In this document: piece after piece, positions 1-7,476 of the stretch | Position numbering within the stretch: position 1 is the stretch's first letter | Layout: each line of letters opens with the position of its first letter | Assembly: GCA_027698105.1 (NCBI GenBank) | Contig: JAQERH010000003.1 | Span: forward strand, 42,521-106,520 | Reading direction: 5' to 3' | Origin: Lachnospiraceae bacterium AM93-12TA | GTDB taxonomy: Bacteria > Bacillota > Clostridia > Lachnospirales > Lachnospiraceae | DNA: 64,000 bases | Made by a program: the position numbers and the translations under genes | Notes under the pieces: model-generated | Told to the model about the DNA's origin: nothing | Databases searched by the model: none | Seen by the model: only the letters and a program-made list of their open reading frames with translations

Positions 1-79
1 AAGTGAAATATAGTCAAATGAAAAAGGGAACACTGTTGAAGATGTACGACCAATTATAGGAAGAAAAGGAGAATATTTT

Positions 80-460
80 ATGCAGAACGAAATTTACGAT
101 GAGAAAAATGGACTTACTTATATGTTATGTGGTGATTATTATTTGCCGGAATTGGCACTTAAAGATATTGAACCAACATATGGGAAATATGGGATGCTTC
201 GTAAAAGCTATTTACAGGAACACAGAAGGGCAAAATATCAAATATTGTTGTTACAAGGAAAACTTGTTGAGCATTTGAATCAGATTGATGCAGAAGCAAG
301 GGATAGGGAAGAACAATTAGTAAAACAGATGATGGAGAAACAAGGAATTACAGAGAAATTAAAAAGACAGGACAACATGGAATGGACTAGGAGGATGAAT
401 ACCATTTGTCATGATGCAGAAGAGATGATTTTGACGGAAATGATATACACGAAAGGATAA
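80..460 (+). CDS. tnpV: TnpV family transposon-encoded protein
   Basis: The 126-residue protein matches what I know of the TnpV family (named from the Tn4451 group of mobilizable transposons). It has an N-terminal YLPDL-like start, then a YGKYGMLRKSYLQEHRR block at about residues 36-51, and a C-terminal ITEKLKRQDNMEWTRRMN block at about 90-107. These are typical of the full-length family, which is about 120 residues. The start ATG at 80 has an AAAGGAG ribosome site 7 bases upstream. The molecular function of TnpV is not established; it travels with serine-recombinase elements. It marks the left flank of this window as mobile DNA. Confidence 0.8.
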   Translation: MQNEIYDEKNGLTYMLCGDYYLPELALKDIEPTYGKYGMLRKSYLQEHRRAKYQILLLQGKLVEHLNQIDAEARDREEQLVKQMMEKQGITEKLKRQDNMEWTRRMNTICHDAEEMILTEMIYTKG

Positions 461-469
461 TGAACTGTA

Positions 470-565
470 TTGGATAGCAAGAATTTTGCAGCCCGGATAG
501 CAAAAAAGTGGAAGTCCGGATAGCAAAAAAATGGAAGTCCGGATGGCAGGATTCTTGCTGTCCGG
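470..565. repeat. Four 23-bp iteron-like tandem repeats
   Basis: Four contiguous degenerate 23-bp units occupy 470-492, 493-515, 516-538 and 539-561. The two central units differ at one base and share the core CCGGATAGCAAAAAA. The first unit keeps GGATAGCAA and the fourth keeps CCGGATGGCA. The last unit runs into TGTCCGG, so 539-565 can fold as a hairpin (CCGGA...TCCGG). The block lies between tnpV and the small membrane gene. Direct repeats without spacers argue against CRISPR; they look like iterons or a protein-binding array of the mobile element, which is inference. Confidence 0.7.
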
Positions 566-591
566 AAAGATAAAAAAGTGAGGGATTAAAA

Positions 592-888
592 ATGTTGGTT
601 AAGTACATAATAAAAGTGTTTTTGTGTTTGATTCTTGTAGTAATGACATTGATTTGCTGGTTATTAAAAATTCCTATGATGTTGGGAAATATTTTTCTTT
701 ACTTTTTATCAATTATATTTATTCTGACAGGTGTTTTGAGCTATGGATTTGCATTGGAATCTGCAAGAGAATGTGGTCGAATGATAATAATTGGGATGGC
801 ATTTGGTGCAATACCAGACTTTGTCCCATTTTTGGGAAAAAGTTTAGAGACATTGGTTGACAAACTGTTGAGTATGACAAATGAATGA
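592..888 (+). CDS. Small integral membrane protein of the mobile element
   Basis: The 98-residue protein has about three hydrophobic segments: residues 4-24, 28-52 and 62-83. It has no recognisable catalytic motif. ATG 592 is preceded by a GTGAGGG-type ribosome site. Small three-helix proteins of this size and layout are common cargo on conjugative elements of Clostridia, where their function is unknown. It is the last intact gene before the junction with the truncated tadA. The base composition matches the mobile segment and not the Tad genes. Confidence 0.55.
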   Translation: MLVKYIIKVFLCLILVVMTLICWLLKIPMMLGNIFLYFLSIIFILTGVLSYGFALESARECGRMIIIGMAFGAIPDFVPFLGKSLETLVDKLLSMTNE

Positions 889-1021
889 GAAAGTCGATAT
901 GAAAGAGGGCTGTGAAAGGTTCTCTTTTCTTTTTGCAACTGTGAAATGGCAAGATAATAACGTTATATACATTGTGTATTAAGTACAGATATTGTATTTC
1001 TGCATGATGGGAACATAGGGA

Positions 1022-1399
1022 GTCCATATAAAGGCACTGAATACAGGACACTCAGGTTCTATTTCTACAGGCCACGCGAACAGCAGCCAGGACATGCTTT
1101 TAAGGCTGGAAACTATGGTTTTAATGGGTGCTGATCTGCCTCTGGCAGCGATACGAAGCCAGATTGCATCGGCGATTGATATTTTGATTCATTTAGGGAG
1201 GCTTCGTGACAGGAGCAGGAGAGTTTTGGAAATCGGGGAGGTGATGGGGATTGAAGAGGGGGAGATTGTGCTCCATCCATTGTTCCGGTTTAAGGAGGCG
1301 AAAGGAGGGAAGAGAGGCAGTGTGGAAGGGGTTTTGGAGCAGGTGGGAGAGCTTCAGAACAGACAGAAGCTGGAACTTTCCGGAGAGTCTTTTCCATAA
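1022..1399 (+). pseudogene. tadA: tadA/cpaF pilus ATPase, C-terminal remnant
   Basis: Only about the last 125 codons of a TadA/CpaF secretion ATPase remain. The frame reads NTGHSGSISTGHANSSQD and then LETMVLMGADLPLAAIRSQI, diagnostic of the C-terminal part of the ATPase domain. It continues through LGRLRDRSRRVLEI to a stop at 1399. An in-frame TAG at 1016 and unrelated AT-rich DNA precede it. The Walker A and Walker B regions and the N-terminal domain are absent, so the remnant cannot be a working motor. An internal ATG at 1094 has no convincing ribosome site. The gene was presumably the head of the tadB-tadC operon that follows. Confidence 0.85.
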
Positions 1400-1427
1400 A
1401 GTTTCCAGAAGAGAGGAAGGGGGAGGT

Positions 1428-2165
1428 GTGGATTATGATCAGTACAGTCTGTCGGCAAAGGAATGGATTTGCTGTGCCAGCCAGGGGGCAGTGGCGTGCG
1501 CGCTGTTTTCCTATGTGTTTTACAGGAATCTTTTGAGTTTTTTTATTTTTCTTCCATTTGGGCTTTGCTATCCCCTGTACAAACGGAGCGATTTAAAGAA
1601 GCGCAGGAAAGAGGAGCTGAAGCGTCAGTTTAAGGAATCGATTCTGATGCTGTCGTCCTCACTGTCAGCAGGATACTCGATAGAGAATTCGTTTGCCCAG
1701 GCCCAGGTTCAGCTGGAAGAAATGTATGGAAAAAAGGGAATGATGGCCAGGGAGTTTGCCGTTATGAGAAGACAGCTTTCCATGAACCGGACGCTGGAAG
1801 AGCTTTGGGGAGATTTTGCTAATCGGAGCGGAATCGAAGAAATCAGAAGCTTCGCGCAGATTTTTAAGGCTGCCAGACGGAGCGGGGGACAGCTTGGCAT
1901 GGTGATTACCCATGTATCTGAAATTATAGGGGGAAAGATACAGGTGCAGGAGGAGATAAGACTGATGACAGCACAGAAGCAGTTTGAACAGAAAATTATG
2001 AATCTTCTGCCGCTTTTTATTGCAGTGTATATCGATATAACGTCACCGGGCTTTTTTGACGCTATGTATGAAACAGCAGTTGGAAGAATCGTAATGACAG
2101 TGTGTCTGCTGACGTATGCAGGGGCTTATGTGCTGGCGGGAAGGATGCTGGATATTGAAATTTGA
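1428..2165 (+). CDS. tadB: TadB, Tad pilus inner-membrane platform protein
   Basis: TadB is one of two membrane platform proteins of the Tad (tight adherence) pilus machine, a type II secretion F-domain protein. The GTG at 1428 gives 245 residues and follows an AGGAAGGGGGAGG purine run; longer starts would lie inside tadA. Two N-terminal hydrophobic segments lie at about 17-50. The T2SSF domain follows (about 70-190, with LSSSLSAGYSIENSFAQA and FAQIFKAARRSGG), then two C-terminal membrane segments. It overlaps tadC by about 11 bases. With the neighbouring ATPase gene broken, its function depends on an ATPase encoded elsewhere, if one exists. Confidence 0.85.
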   Translation: MDYDQYSLSAKEWICCASQGAVACALFSYVFYRNLLSFFIFLPFGLCYPLYKRSDLKKRRKEELKRQFKESILMLSSSLSAGYSIENSFAQAQVQLEEMYGKKGMMAREFAVMRRQLSMNRTLEELWGDFANRSGIEEIRSFAQIFKAARRSGGQLGMVITHVSEIIGGKIQVQEEIRLMTAQKQFEQKIMNLLPLFIAVYIDITSPGFFDAMYETAVGRIVMTVCLLTYAGAYVLAGRMLDIEI

Positions 2166-3384
2166 AAAAAAGCGGAACATACAGTTTTTATGTATCGCAG
2201 CAGGATTCATTTTTTTCCTGATCTATCCTGCAGCTGCAGGCAGTACGGACTTTTTACAGCCAGGCGGAGTGATTGAGAGAAATTCCTATGGGCAGGGAGA
2301 AAAAGAGGGACTTTTAATTGTAGAGGGACTGCCGGAGGGAGAAGGAGAGGTTAAGCTTCAGATCAGAGAACGGCAGTACAGTAAAAAAGAGGCGGAACGG
2401 AACTTTGAACAGGCATTTCAGAGGGCAAAAGAGGAGGCTCTGGCAGAAAATCCGTCTTTTGATAAGGTAAGCAGCCCTCTGAAGCTTTCTTCACGGCTGG
2501 ACAGTTTTGGCATGACTATGAAATGGGATTCTAAAAATCCCGAACTGCTTGATTCGGGCGGAGAGATATATCTGGATCAGATGAAAGAACCTCAGGAGAA
2601 AACAGTTCTGTTCCTGACGCTGACAGCAGGCAGTTATCAAAAAAAGTACGAGATTCCCATCACAGTTGTAAAGCCTGTGCTGACGAAACAAGAAACAAGT
2701 ATACAGCTTTTGGAAGATAAGATTAAGTATGCAGATGAAAAGCAAAAATATGAGGAAAAGCTGGTGCTTCCCGCAGAACTGGAGGGACAGAGACTAAAAT
2801 ACAGAGAAAAAAAGGGCTGTGACAGATACATATTTCTGCTGCTGGGAGCTGTTGCTGCCGGACTTATGGAGTTTAAGGAAGCAGCCCTGGAAAAAGAGGA
2901 AAAAAAGAGGAGGAATACAGAACTTATACTGGATTATTCAGATATAGTATCAGGGCTGTGCATCTATCTGGGAGCTGGATTTCCAGTCAGAAAAGCCTGG
3001 GAGCAGCTCGCCAGAGAGTATGAGCTTAGCCTAAAGCTTCCAGGGGGAAGAAAACGAGAAGGATATGAGGAAATACGGATTTCCGTAGGCCGGATGAATC
3101 AGGGGATGCCAGAGATAAGGGCATATGGGGAGTTTGGAAAAAGCTGTGGCCTGAGATCCTACAGAAAGCTGGCAGGTCTTATGGAGCAGTATGTGAAAAA
3201 TGGATCCGGTAATCTTCGAAAAAAGCTGGAGGAGGAGATGGAGAATGCATTTGAGGAGAGGAAGGCAGCAGCCAGAAAAATTGGTGAAGAGGCAGGAACT
3301 AAGCTGCTAATTCCGTTGTTTATGATGCTTTTGATTGTTATGGTGATGGTGTCAGTGCCGGCATTTCTGGCATTTGGAATTTAA
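2155..3384 (+). CDS. tadC: TadC-like platform protein with extracytoplasmic extension
   Basis: The C-terminal part (about residues 255-409) has the TadC-type T2SSF domain: DIVSGLCIYLGAGFPVRKAW, later KLAGLMEQYVKNGSGNLRKKL, and a final hydrophobic anchor LLIPLFMMLLIVMVMVS. The N-terminal part is unusual. A signal-anchor-like segment (about 8-25) precedes some 200 polar residues of mixed strand/helix character, then a second membrane segment YIFLLLGAVAAGL. The first half therefore probably lies outside the membrane. I chose TTG 2155, 9 bases after GGGAAGGA and overlapping the end of tadB; ATG 2128 is the alternative. The family assignment of the C-terminal half is firm; the role of the extension is unknown. 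Confidence 0.75.
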   Translation: MKFEKKRNIQFLCIAAGFIFFLIYPAAAGSTDFLQPGGVIERNSYGQGEKEGLLIVEGLPEGEGEVKLQIRERQYSKKEAERNFEQAFQRAKEEALAENPSFDKVSSPLKLSSRLDSFGMTMKWDSKNPELLDSGGEIYLDQMKEPQEKTVLFLTLTAGSYQKKYEIPITVVKPVLTKQETSIQLLEDKIKYADEKQKYEEKLVLPAELEGQRLKYREKKGCDRYIFLLLGAVAAGLMEFKEAALEKEEKKRRNTELILDYSDIVSGLCIYLGAGFPVRKAWEQLAREYELSLKLPGGRKREGYEEIRISVGRMNQGMPEIRAYGEFGKSCGLRSYRKLAGLMEQYVKNGSGNLRKKLEEEMENAFEERKAAARKIGEEAGTKLLIPLFMMLLIVMVMVSVPAFLAFGI

Positions 3385-3400
3385 AATGGAAGGAGAACAA

Positions 3401-3583
3401 ATGGGATACAATACGGAGATAAAAGAGTTCTTTTCAGATGAGAGCGGAGTAGGCGTAATTGAGGTAGTGCTGATTCTGGTGGTGCTGATTGGTCTTGTCA
3501 TTATTTTTAAAAATCAGATTAATAAGCTTCTGGAAACAATATTTAAGCAGATTAACAGTCAGTCAAAGGAGGTGTACAGTTAG
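3401..3583 (+). CDS. Flp1-like pilin
   Basis: This 60-residue protein has a short charged N-terminus (FFSDESGVG) followed by a hydrophobic helix VIEVVLILVVLIGLVIIF and a short polar tail. This is the layout of Flp/Flp1-like type IVb pilins, whose leader is cut by a prepilin peptidase; one is encoded downstream at 6481. The Gly-rich site before the helix and the Glu inside it fit processing near residue 16-18. ATG 3401 has an AAGGAG site 6 bases upstream. It is likely the major structural subunit of the Tad pilus. The short tail is normal for Flp pilins. Confidence 0.75.
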   Translation: MGYNTEIKEFFSDESGVGVIEVVLILVVLIGLVIIFKNQINKLLETIFKQINSQSKEVYS

Positions 3584-3611
3584 GAGCTGGAGAAAGACTG
3601 AGGAAGAAAAG

Positions 3612-5489
3612 ATGCAGGCCAGCGTGACAGTCTTTCTTAGTATGATTCTAATCTGTATCGTTTCACTGATGTGTACTCTTCTTCAGTCTGCAAGAATGGC
3701 TGGTTCCGGCTGGTATCTGCAGACAGCATTAAATTCGTCCCTGGACTCTCTGATGAGCAAATATCACAGAGAGGCCTGGGAACAGTATCATATTTTGCTG
3801 TTAGAGGCGGACAGAAAAGAAAAGCTGGAACAGGAAGTTTCTGAATATCTGGAACAGTATCTTTCTTCTGATACAGTTTATGGGATGAAGAAAAAGGAGC
3901 TGGAAGTGGCGGATATGACGATGGTAACAGATAAGAGGGGAGATCCTCTGGAGAGAGAAATCCTGGATTATATGAAATATGGAATCTGGACAGAAACTGA
4001 AAAAGAGATGGACGCCGGGGAACTGGCCGAGACGATACGCTCAGCAGATGGAATTGCTGCAGTGAAGGCTTCTTATCAGATCAGTTCAGACCATGCGTTT
4101 CGTCTGGAGGAGACTCTGGAAGAGATCCGAGAATCATTGGAAAAACAGAAACAGTATGCTGAAGAAGGTAAAAGAGAACTGAAAAGCTGTCAGGGCAGAG
4201 CATTCATTAAGACAGGAAAGAAGCTGGCTGGAGAGCTGGAACGGATGCCAGTTCTGACGGAGAACTATAACAGGGCAGCAAAGCTTCTGGAAGCCGATCT
4301 TGACACTGCCGAAAGGGAGGCAGAGCAGAAGAGAGAGGATATAGGAGAAAAGGCCTGGGAGCTTATTAAAAGTCAGATCGATTCATACCGCTCCTACACA
4401 GATAAAGAGGGAGAACGCAGAGGAGAAGTAGAGAGAATAAAAGCGGCGGCAATGGAGAACAGGGGGATTACGGATACTGCGGTAGAGATGGCAGAAGAGG
4501 TACAGGAGTATATTGATTCCTGGGAAGCAGATGATGAGGACGACGAGCTGGATGAGGAAGCGCTGTGGGATGATGTACTGTCTGTATTCAGCCGTTGTCA
4601 TATTTCTGCTCCTTCTTATCAGAAAGGGATTGCAGATAAAAAACGTCTGAATGTGCTGGAGAAGATCAGCAAAATGGCGTCAAAAGATCTTCTGGATTTG
4701 ACGCTTCCTGAGGATATAAAACCATCTGTTCAAAAAATGGATATGTCAGAATTTCCTTCCGGCGGAGGCGAGGGATATGAGGCGGGAATTCGTCTGTCAG
4801 AAGCAGGAGAGCTGGCGGAACGGGCTTTAATCAGTGAATATGCGGCAGCGCATTTTTTGAAATTTCAGGCAGGAGAGGGGGAGGAGGACAGAAACAGACT
4901 CCTCTATGAACAGGAGTATCTTTTAAATGGGAAAAAGCGGGATCGTGATAATCTTCATCAGATGGTAAAAAAACTGATAGGGATAAGGGAGGGGATGAAT
5001 CTGCTTTCTATTTTAGGGGACAGTGAAAAGAGGAGTGAAGCCAGGCTTCTGGCTGCTTCGCTTACTGGAGCAGCTTCTGCGACTCCAATTGCAGATATTG
5101 TGGCATTTTTTATTATGGGAGTATGGGCATTTGCGGAATCTGTGGAGGATGTGAGAGCCCTTTTGAGAGGGGAAAGGGTTCCGCTGATAAAGGGCAGCAG
5201 TGACTGGAAGCTGGATCTGGATGAATTGTTTCATTTTGTGGATAACCAGGAGGAAATTCATGATTCCGGTGGAAAAACCGGTTTAGATTACGGCCAGTAT
5301 TTAAAGGGATTTTTTCTGATTCAGGATCCGGCGCAGAGAAATGAGAGGATGCTGGATATGATGCAGTATAATTTGTCCAGAAAACAGAAAAGTTTTCGCA
5401 TGAAACGGTGTGCAGTGGGGATGGCTGTCGAATGTACGGCATCTGGAGCAGTCTTTGATATTAGGAAAAATGCAAAGTACAGATATTGA
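3612..5489 (+). CDS. DUF5702 family Tad-locus surface protein
   Basis: The 625-residue protein starts with one N-terminal membrane segment (VTVFLSMILICIVSLMCTLL) after MQAS. This is the TadE/TadG-like arrangement of proteins anchored by a pilin-type helix. The rest is long, charged and mainly helical. It includes an acidic DDEDDELDEE run at about residue 310 and a hydrophobic stretch near residue 500 (AAFFIMG-like region). It fits DUF5702, seen in Tad loci of Clostridia. ATG 3612 follows GAGGAA; a longer reading frame has no start with a ribosome site. The function is probably a minor pseudopilin or an exported assembly factor, by position. Confidence 0.6.
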   Translation: MQASVTVFLSMILICIVSLMCTLLQSARMAGSGWYLQTALNSSLDSLMSKYHREAWEQYHILLLEADRKEKLEQEVSEYLEQYLSSDTVYGMKKKELEVADMTMVTDKRGDPLEREILDYMKYGIWTETEKEMDAGELAETIRSADGIAAVKASYQISSDHAFRLEETLEEIRESLEKQKQYAEEGKRELKSCQGRAFIKTGKKLAGELERMPVLTENYNRAAKLLEADLDTAEREAEQKREDIGEKAWELIKSQIDSYRSYTDKEGERRGEVERIKAAAMENRGITDTAVEMAEEVQEYIDSWEADDEDDELDEEALWDDVLSVFSRCHISAPSYQKGIADKKRLNVLEKISKMASKDLLDLTLPEDIKPSVQKMDMSEFPSGGGEGYEAGIRLSEAGELAERALISEYAAAHFLKFQAGEGEEDRNRLLYEQEYLLNGKKRDRDNLHQMVKKLIGIREGMNLLSILGDSEKRSEARLLAASLTGAASATPIADIVAFFIMGVWAFAESVEDVRALLRGERVPLIKGSSDWKLDLDELFHFVDNQEEIHDSGGKTGLDYGQYLKGFFLIQDPAQRNERMLDMMQYNLSRKQKSFRMKRCAVGMAVECTASGAVFDIRKNAKYRY

Positions 5490-5626
5490 AAACAACATTT
5501 TCACAGCAAAAGGCCATTCTCCATACCTCTTCCCCTCTGGATGTTTAAAAGCCCTCTCCAGGTACAATGGCTGACAGATATAAACTGACAATCCAGGCAT
5601 ACAGAGAAAGGGAAGGGGTATGGAGA

Positions 5627-6481
5627 GTGGCCTTTAAAACAATTATGAAAAACAGGAAGAGAAGGAGTCAGGATGCAGTTCTTACAGTGGAGGCTGCCCT
5701 CAGCCTTACATTATTTATATTTTTTTCAATTTGTATGATGATGCCTATGGAGATGCTGAGAACCAGACAGAAGGTGCAGACGGCGCTGGAAACGGTGGGG
5801 AGAGATTTAAGTCAATATGGGTATATTTTGTATCGGCTGGATCATGGGGATGAGGGAGTGCTCGAAAAAAAAGAGGATTGGGCAGATGAACTTCCTGATT
5901 TCCTTGCAGGCCTGGCAGTGAGAACCTATCTGAAAGAAAAAATTGCTGAACTGGCAGGAGAGGAGAAGCTGGAGCATTTAGTCATATCACAGGCTGAGTT
6001 GATGGAAGACGGCGAGAATATTCAGCTGACAGCAGAATACCGCCTGAAGCTTCCGTTTTCTATTTTGCGGATACAGGGGATTCCTTCCGTTTCCCAGACA
6101 GTCAGAAGAGCCTGGATAGGAAGCGAAGGAGATAGAAGTTCAGACTCAGGGAAGGAAGAGAACAGTGAAGAAGTGGTATACATCGGTTCCTCTATGGGAA
6201 GGTATCACCGTTTAAGGACCTGCCATTATCTTGCAAATGATTTTACAGCAGTTTCTTTTGAAACGGTGGGAGAGCTTCGCAATCATGCCGGAGGAAAATA
6301 TTACGCCTGCAGTGTCTGCGGAAGTGAGGAGAACAGGGGAACCGTCTATATTATGCCAAATGGTTCCAGCTATCACAGCCGGACAGACTGCCCGTCTGTA
6401 GTGAGCTATGTGAGAGAGGTTCCGCTGAGAGAGGTGAAGCATTTAGGTGAGTGTTCGTACTGTGGAGGAGGAAGAAAGTAG
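5627..6481 (+). CDS. TadE-like pseudopilin with twin YHxxxxC/CxxC modules
   Basis: The N-terminal region has a pilin-like helix (AVLTVEAALSLTLFIFFSI) with the conserved Glu, as in TadE minor pilins. A mixed domain follows. The C-terminal about 100 residues carry two tandem copies of a cysteine/histidine module: YHRLRTCHYL...YACSVCG and YHSRTDCPSV...ECSYCGG. The spacing suggests two small metal-binding knuckles, which is inference. GTG 5627 is preceded by GGAAGGGG; ATG 5567 upstream has only a weak AGG. The gene overlaps the following prepilin peptidase by one base (TAGTG), so the two are translationally coupled. Confidence 0.7.
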   Translation: MAFKTIMKNRKRRSQDAVLTVEAALSLTLFIFFSICMMMPMEMLRTRQKVQTALETVGRDLSQYGYILYRLDHGDEGVLEKKEDWADELPDFLAGLAVRTYLKEKIAELAGEEKLEHLVISQAELMEDGENIQLTAEYRLKLPFSILRIQGIPSVSQTVRRAWIGSEGDRSSDSGKEENSEEVVYIGSSMGRYHRLRTCHYLANDFTAVSFETVGELRNHAGGKYYACSVCGSEENRGTVYIMPNGSSYHSRTDCPSVVSYVREVPLREVKHLGECSYCGGGRK

Positions 6482-6957
6482 TGAAGCTAGTATTTGCAGC
6501 TTTTTTATGTGCATGTGCATGGGAGGATTTCAAGGAGAAAAAAATTCCAGTATTATTTTTATGGGCAGCTGCATCTGTGGCAGCTGCCTGGATGGCAGGG
6601 TACTATATGATACTTTTAGACTGGACTGATATGAGTGAGGCATATTTATGGCTGGCTATGAGGGGAGCTGCTCTTATTCCTGGTATGCTGCTTCTTGCAG
6701 TATCGGTCATTACAAAAGGGGCAGTTGGAAAAGGCGATGGATTTTTCTTTCTGGTTTCAGGGATGTATCTGGGGTTTTGGGATAATGTAGCCTTGCTGCT
6801 CTGCGGTTTGCTGCTCTGCAGCTTATGGGGGATGGGATTGATTATATGGGGAATGTTTGAGAAAAAGAAGATCAGGAATATCAGGCTGCCGTTTTTACCG
6901 TTTTTAGTTCCTGCAGCTGTAATTTTAACTGTTTTGCAGACAGGATCTGTTTCATAG
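6481..6957 (+). CDS. A24 family prepilin peptidase (TadV/CpaA type)
   Basis: This membrane aspartyl peptidase processes type IV prepilins. The two family aspartates are visible: one in CAWEDFKEKKIP near the N-terminus and one in the GxGD motif VGKGDGFFF at about residue 80. Five to six hydrophobic segments span its roughly 158 residues, typical of the short Tad-type enzymes that lack a methyltransferase domain. GTG 6481 is 9 bases after GGAGGAGG and overlaps the stop of the gene before it; ATG 6451 is less likely. Its substrates are presumably the Flp-like and TadE-like proteins of this operon. Confidence 0.85.
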   Translation: MKLVFAAFLCACAWEDFKEKKIPVLFLWAAASVAAAWMAGYYMILLDWTDMSEAYLWLAMRGAALIPGMLLLAVSVITKGAVGKGDGFFFLVSGMYLGFWDNVALLLCGLLLCSLWGMGLIIWGMFEKKKIRNIRLPFLPFLVPAAVILTVLQTGSVS

Positions 6958-7038
6958 GGATGGTCCGGGGAGAGGTCAGAAGCACCAGATGTCAGGCACA
7001 GGATGTATGGAATTAAAACAGAAAAGGGGTATAAGAAA

Positions 7039-7419
7039 GTGATGGAGAAAAAGATAGGGGCTGTGATTACAGTAGAAGCATCTTTTGTCATGGCAGCTGT
7101 ACTTTTCGTATGCGGAGCTTTAATGAAACAGGGATTTTATGTGCATGAGAGAAATACAGGTATGTTGATTTTAATGGATGCGTTAGAGCAGGCGCAGACA
7201 GGACGGGAGGAACCTGATACAGCAGAGACAAGCGAGCAGTGGGCTAATAGGGCGCTGAATGCTTTCTACAGGTGCAAAGGTCAGATTGAGATTATAAGAA
7301 AGGGAAACTGTCTGACTGGAAATTTTAAGCGCAGAAATGGAAAGACAGAAGGGAGCGTGCAGGTGAGACTGTTTGAACCGGAACGCTTTTTGAGAATGGT
7401 GAGGGCGGGAGGAGTATAA
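7039..7419 (+). CDS. Pseudopilin-like Tad locus protein
   Basis: A short basic N-terminus (MEKKIG) is followed by a pilin-type segment AVITVEASFVMAAVLFVCGAL with the conserved Glu at position five of the helix. Then comes a soluble domain of about 90 residues without known motifs. This matches minor pseudopilins or TadE/DUF4320-like proteins. GTG 7039 lies 9 bases after AAAAGGGG; ATG 7003 and ATG 7042 are alternatives. The gene is transcribed with the prepilin peptidase upstream, 81 bases away, and the FHA gene downstream. Its substrate role is inferred from position. Confidence 0.6.
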   Translation: MMEKKIGAVITVEASFVMAAVLFVCGALMKQGFYVHERNTGMLILMDALEQAQTGREEPDTAETSEQWANRALNAFYRCKGQIEIIRKGNCLTGNFKRRNGKTEGSVQVRLFEPERFLRMVRAGGV

Positions 7420-7476
7420 AACGCAGAAAGAGCTTTCAATACAACGGAGAAAAACATCTGCCAAGGGAGGGGGAAC

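Larger units (their letters stand above)
1..1030. mobile_element. Right-hand part of an inserted mobile element
   Basis: The stretch is clearly more AT-rich than the Tad genes to its right. It carries a TnpV-type transposon protein, a short tandem-repeat block and a small membrane protein of the kind found on Clostridia conjugative and mobilizable elements. At about 1020-1030 the sequence switches abruptly to the interior of a TadA-type ATPase gene, which has an in-frame TAG at 1016 and no upstream part. I infer that the element inserted in, or a rearrangement removed, the 5' part of tadA. The left end, the recombinase and the exact attachment site are not visible, so the boundary is approximate. 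Confidence 0.55.

Noticed and set aside
470..565. CRISPR-like array
   Set aside because: The units are contiguous with no spacers and no cas genes lie nearby.
981..994. AAGTACAGATATTG occurs here and at 5475-5488, like an insertion target duplication
   Set aside because: A 14-mer recurring once in 64 kb is expected by chance, and position 5475 does not flank any element.
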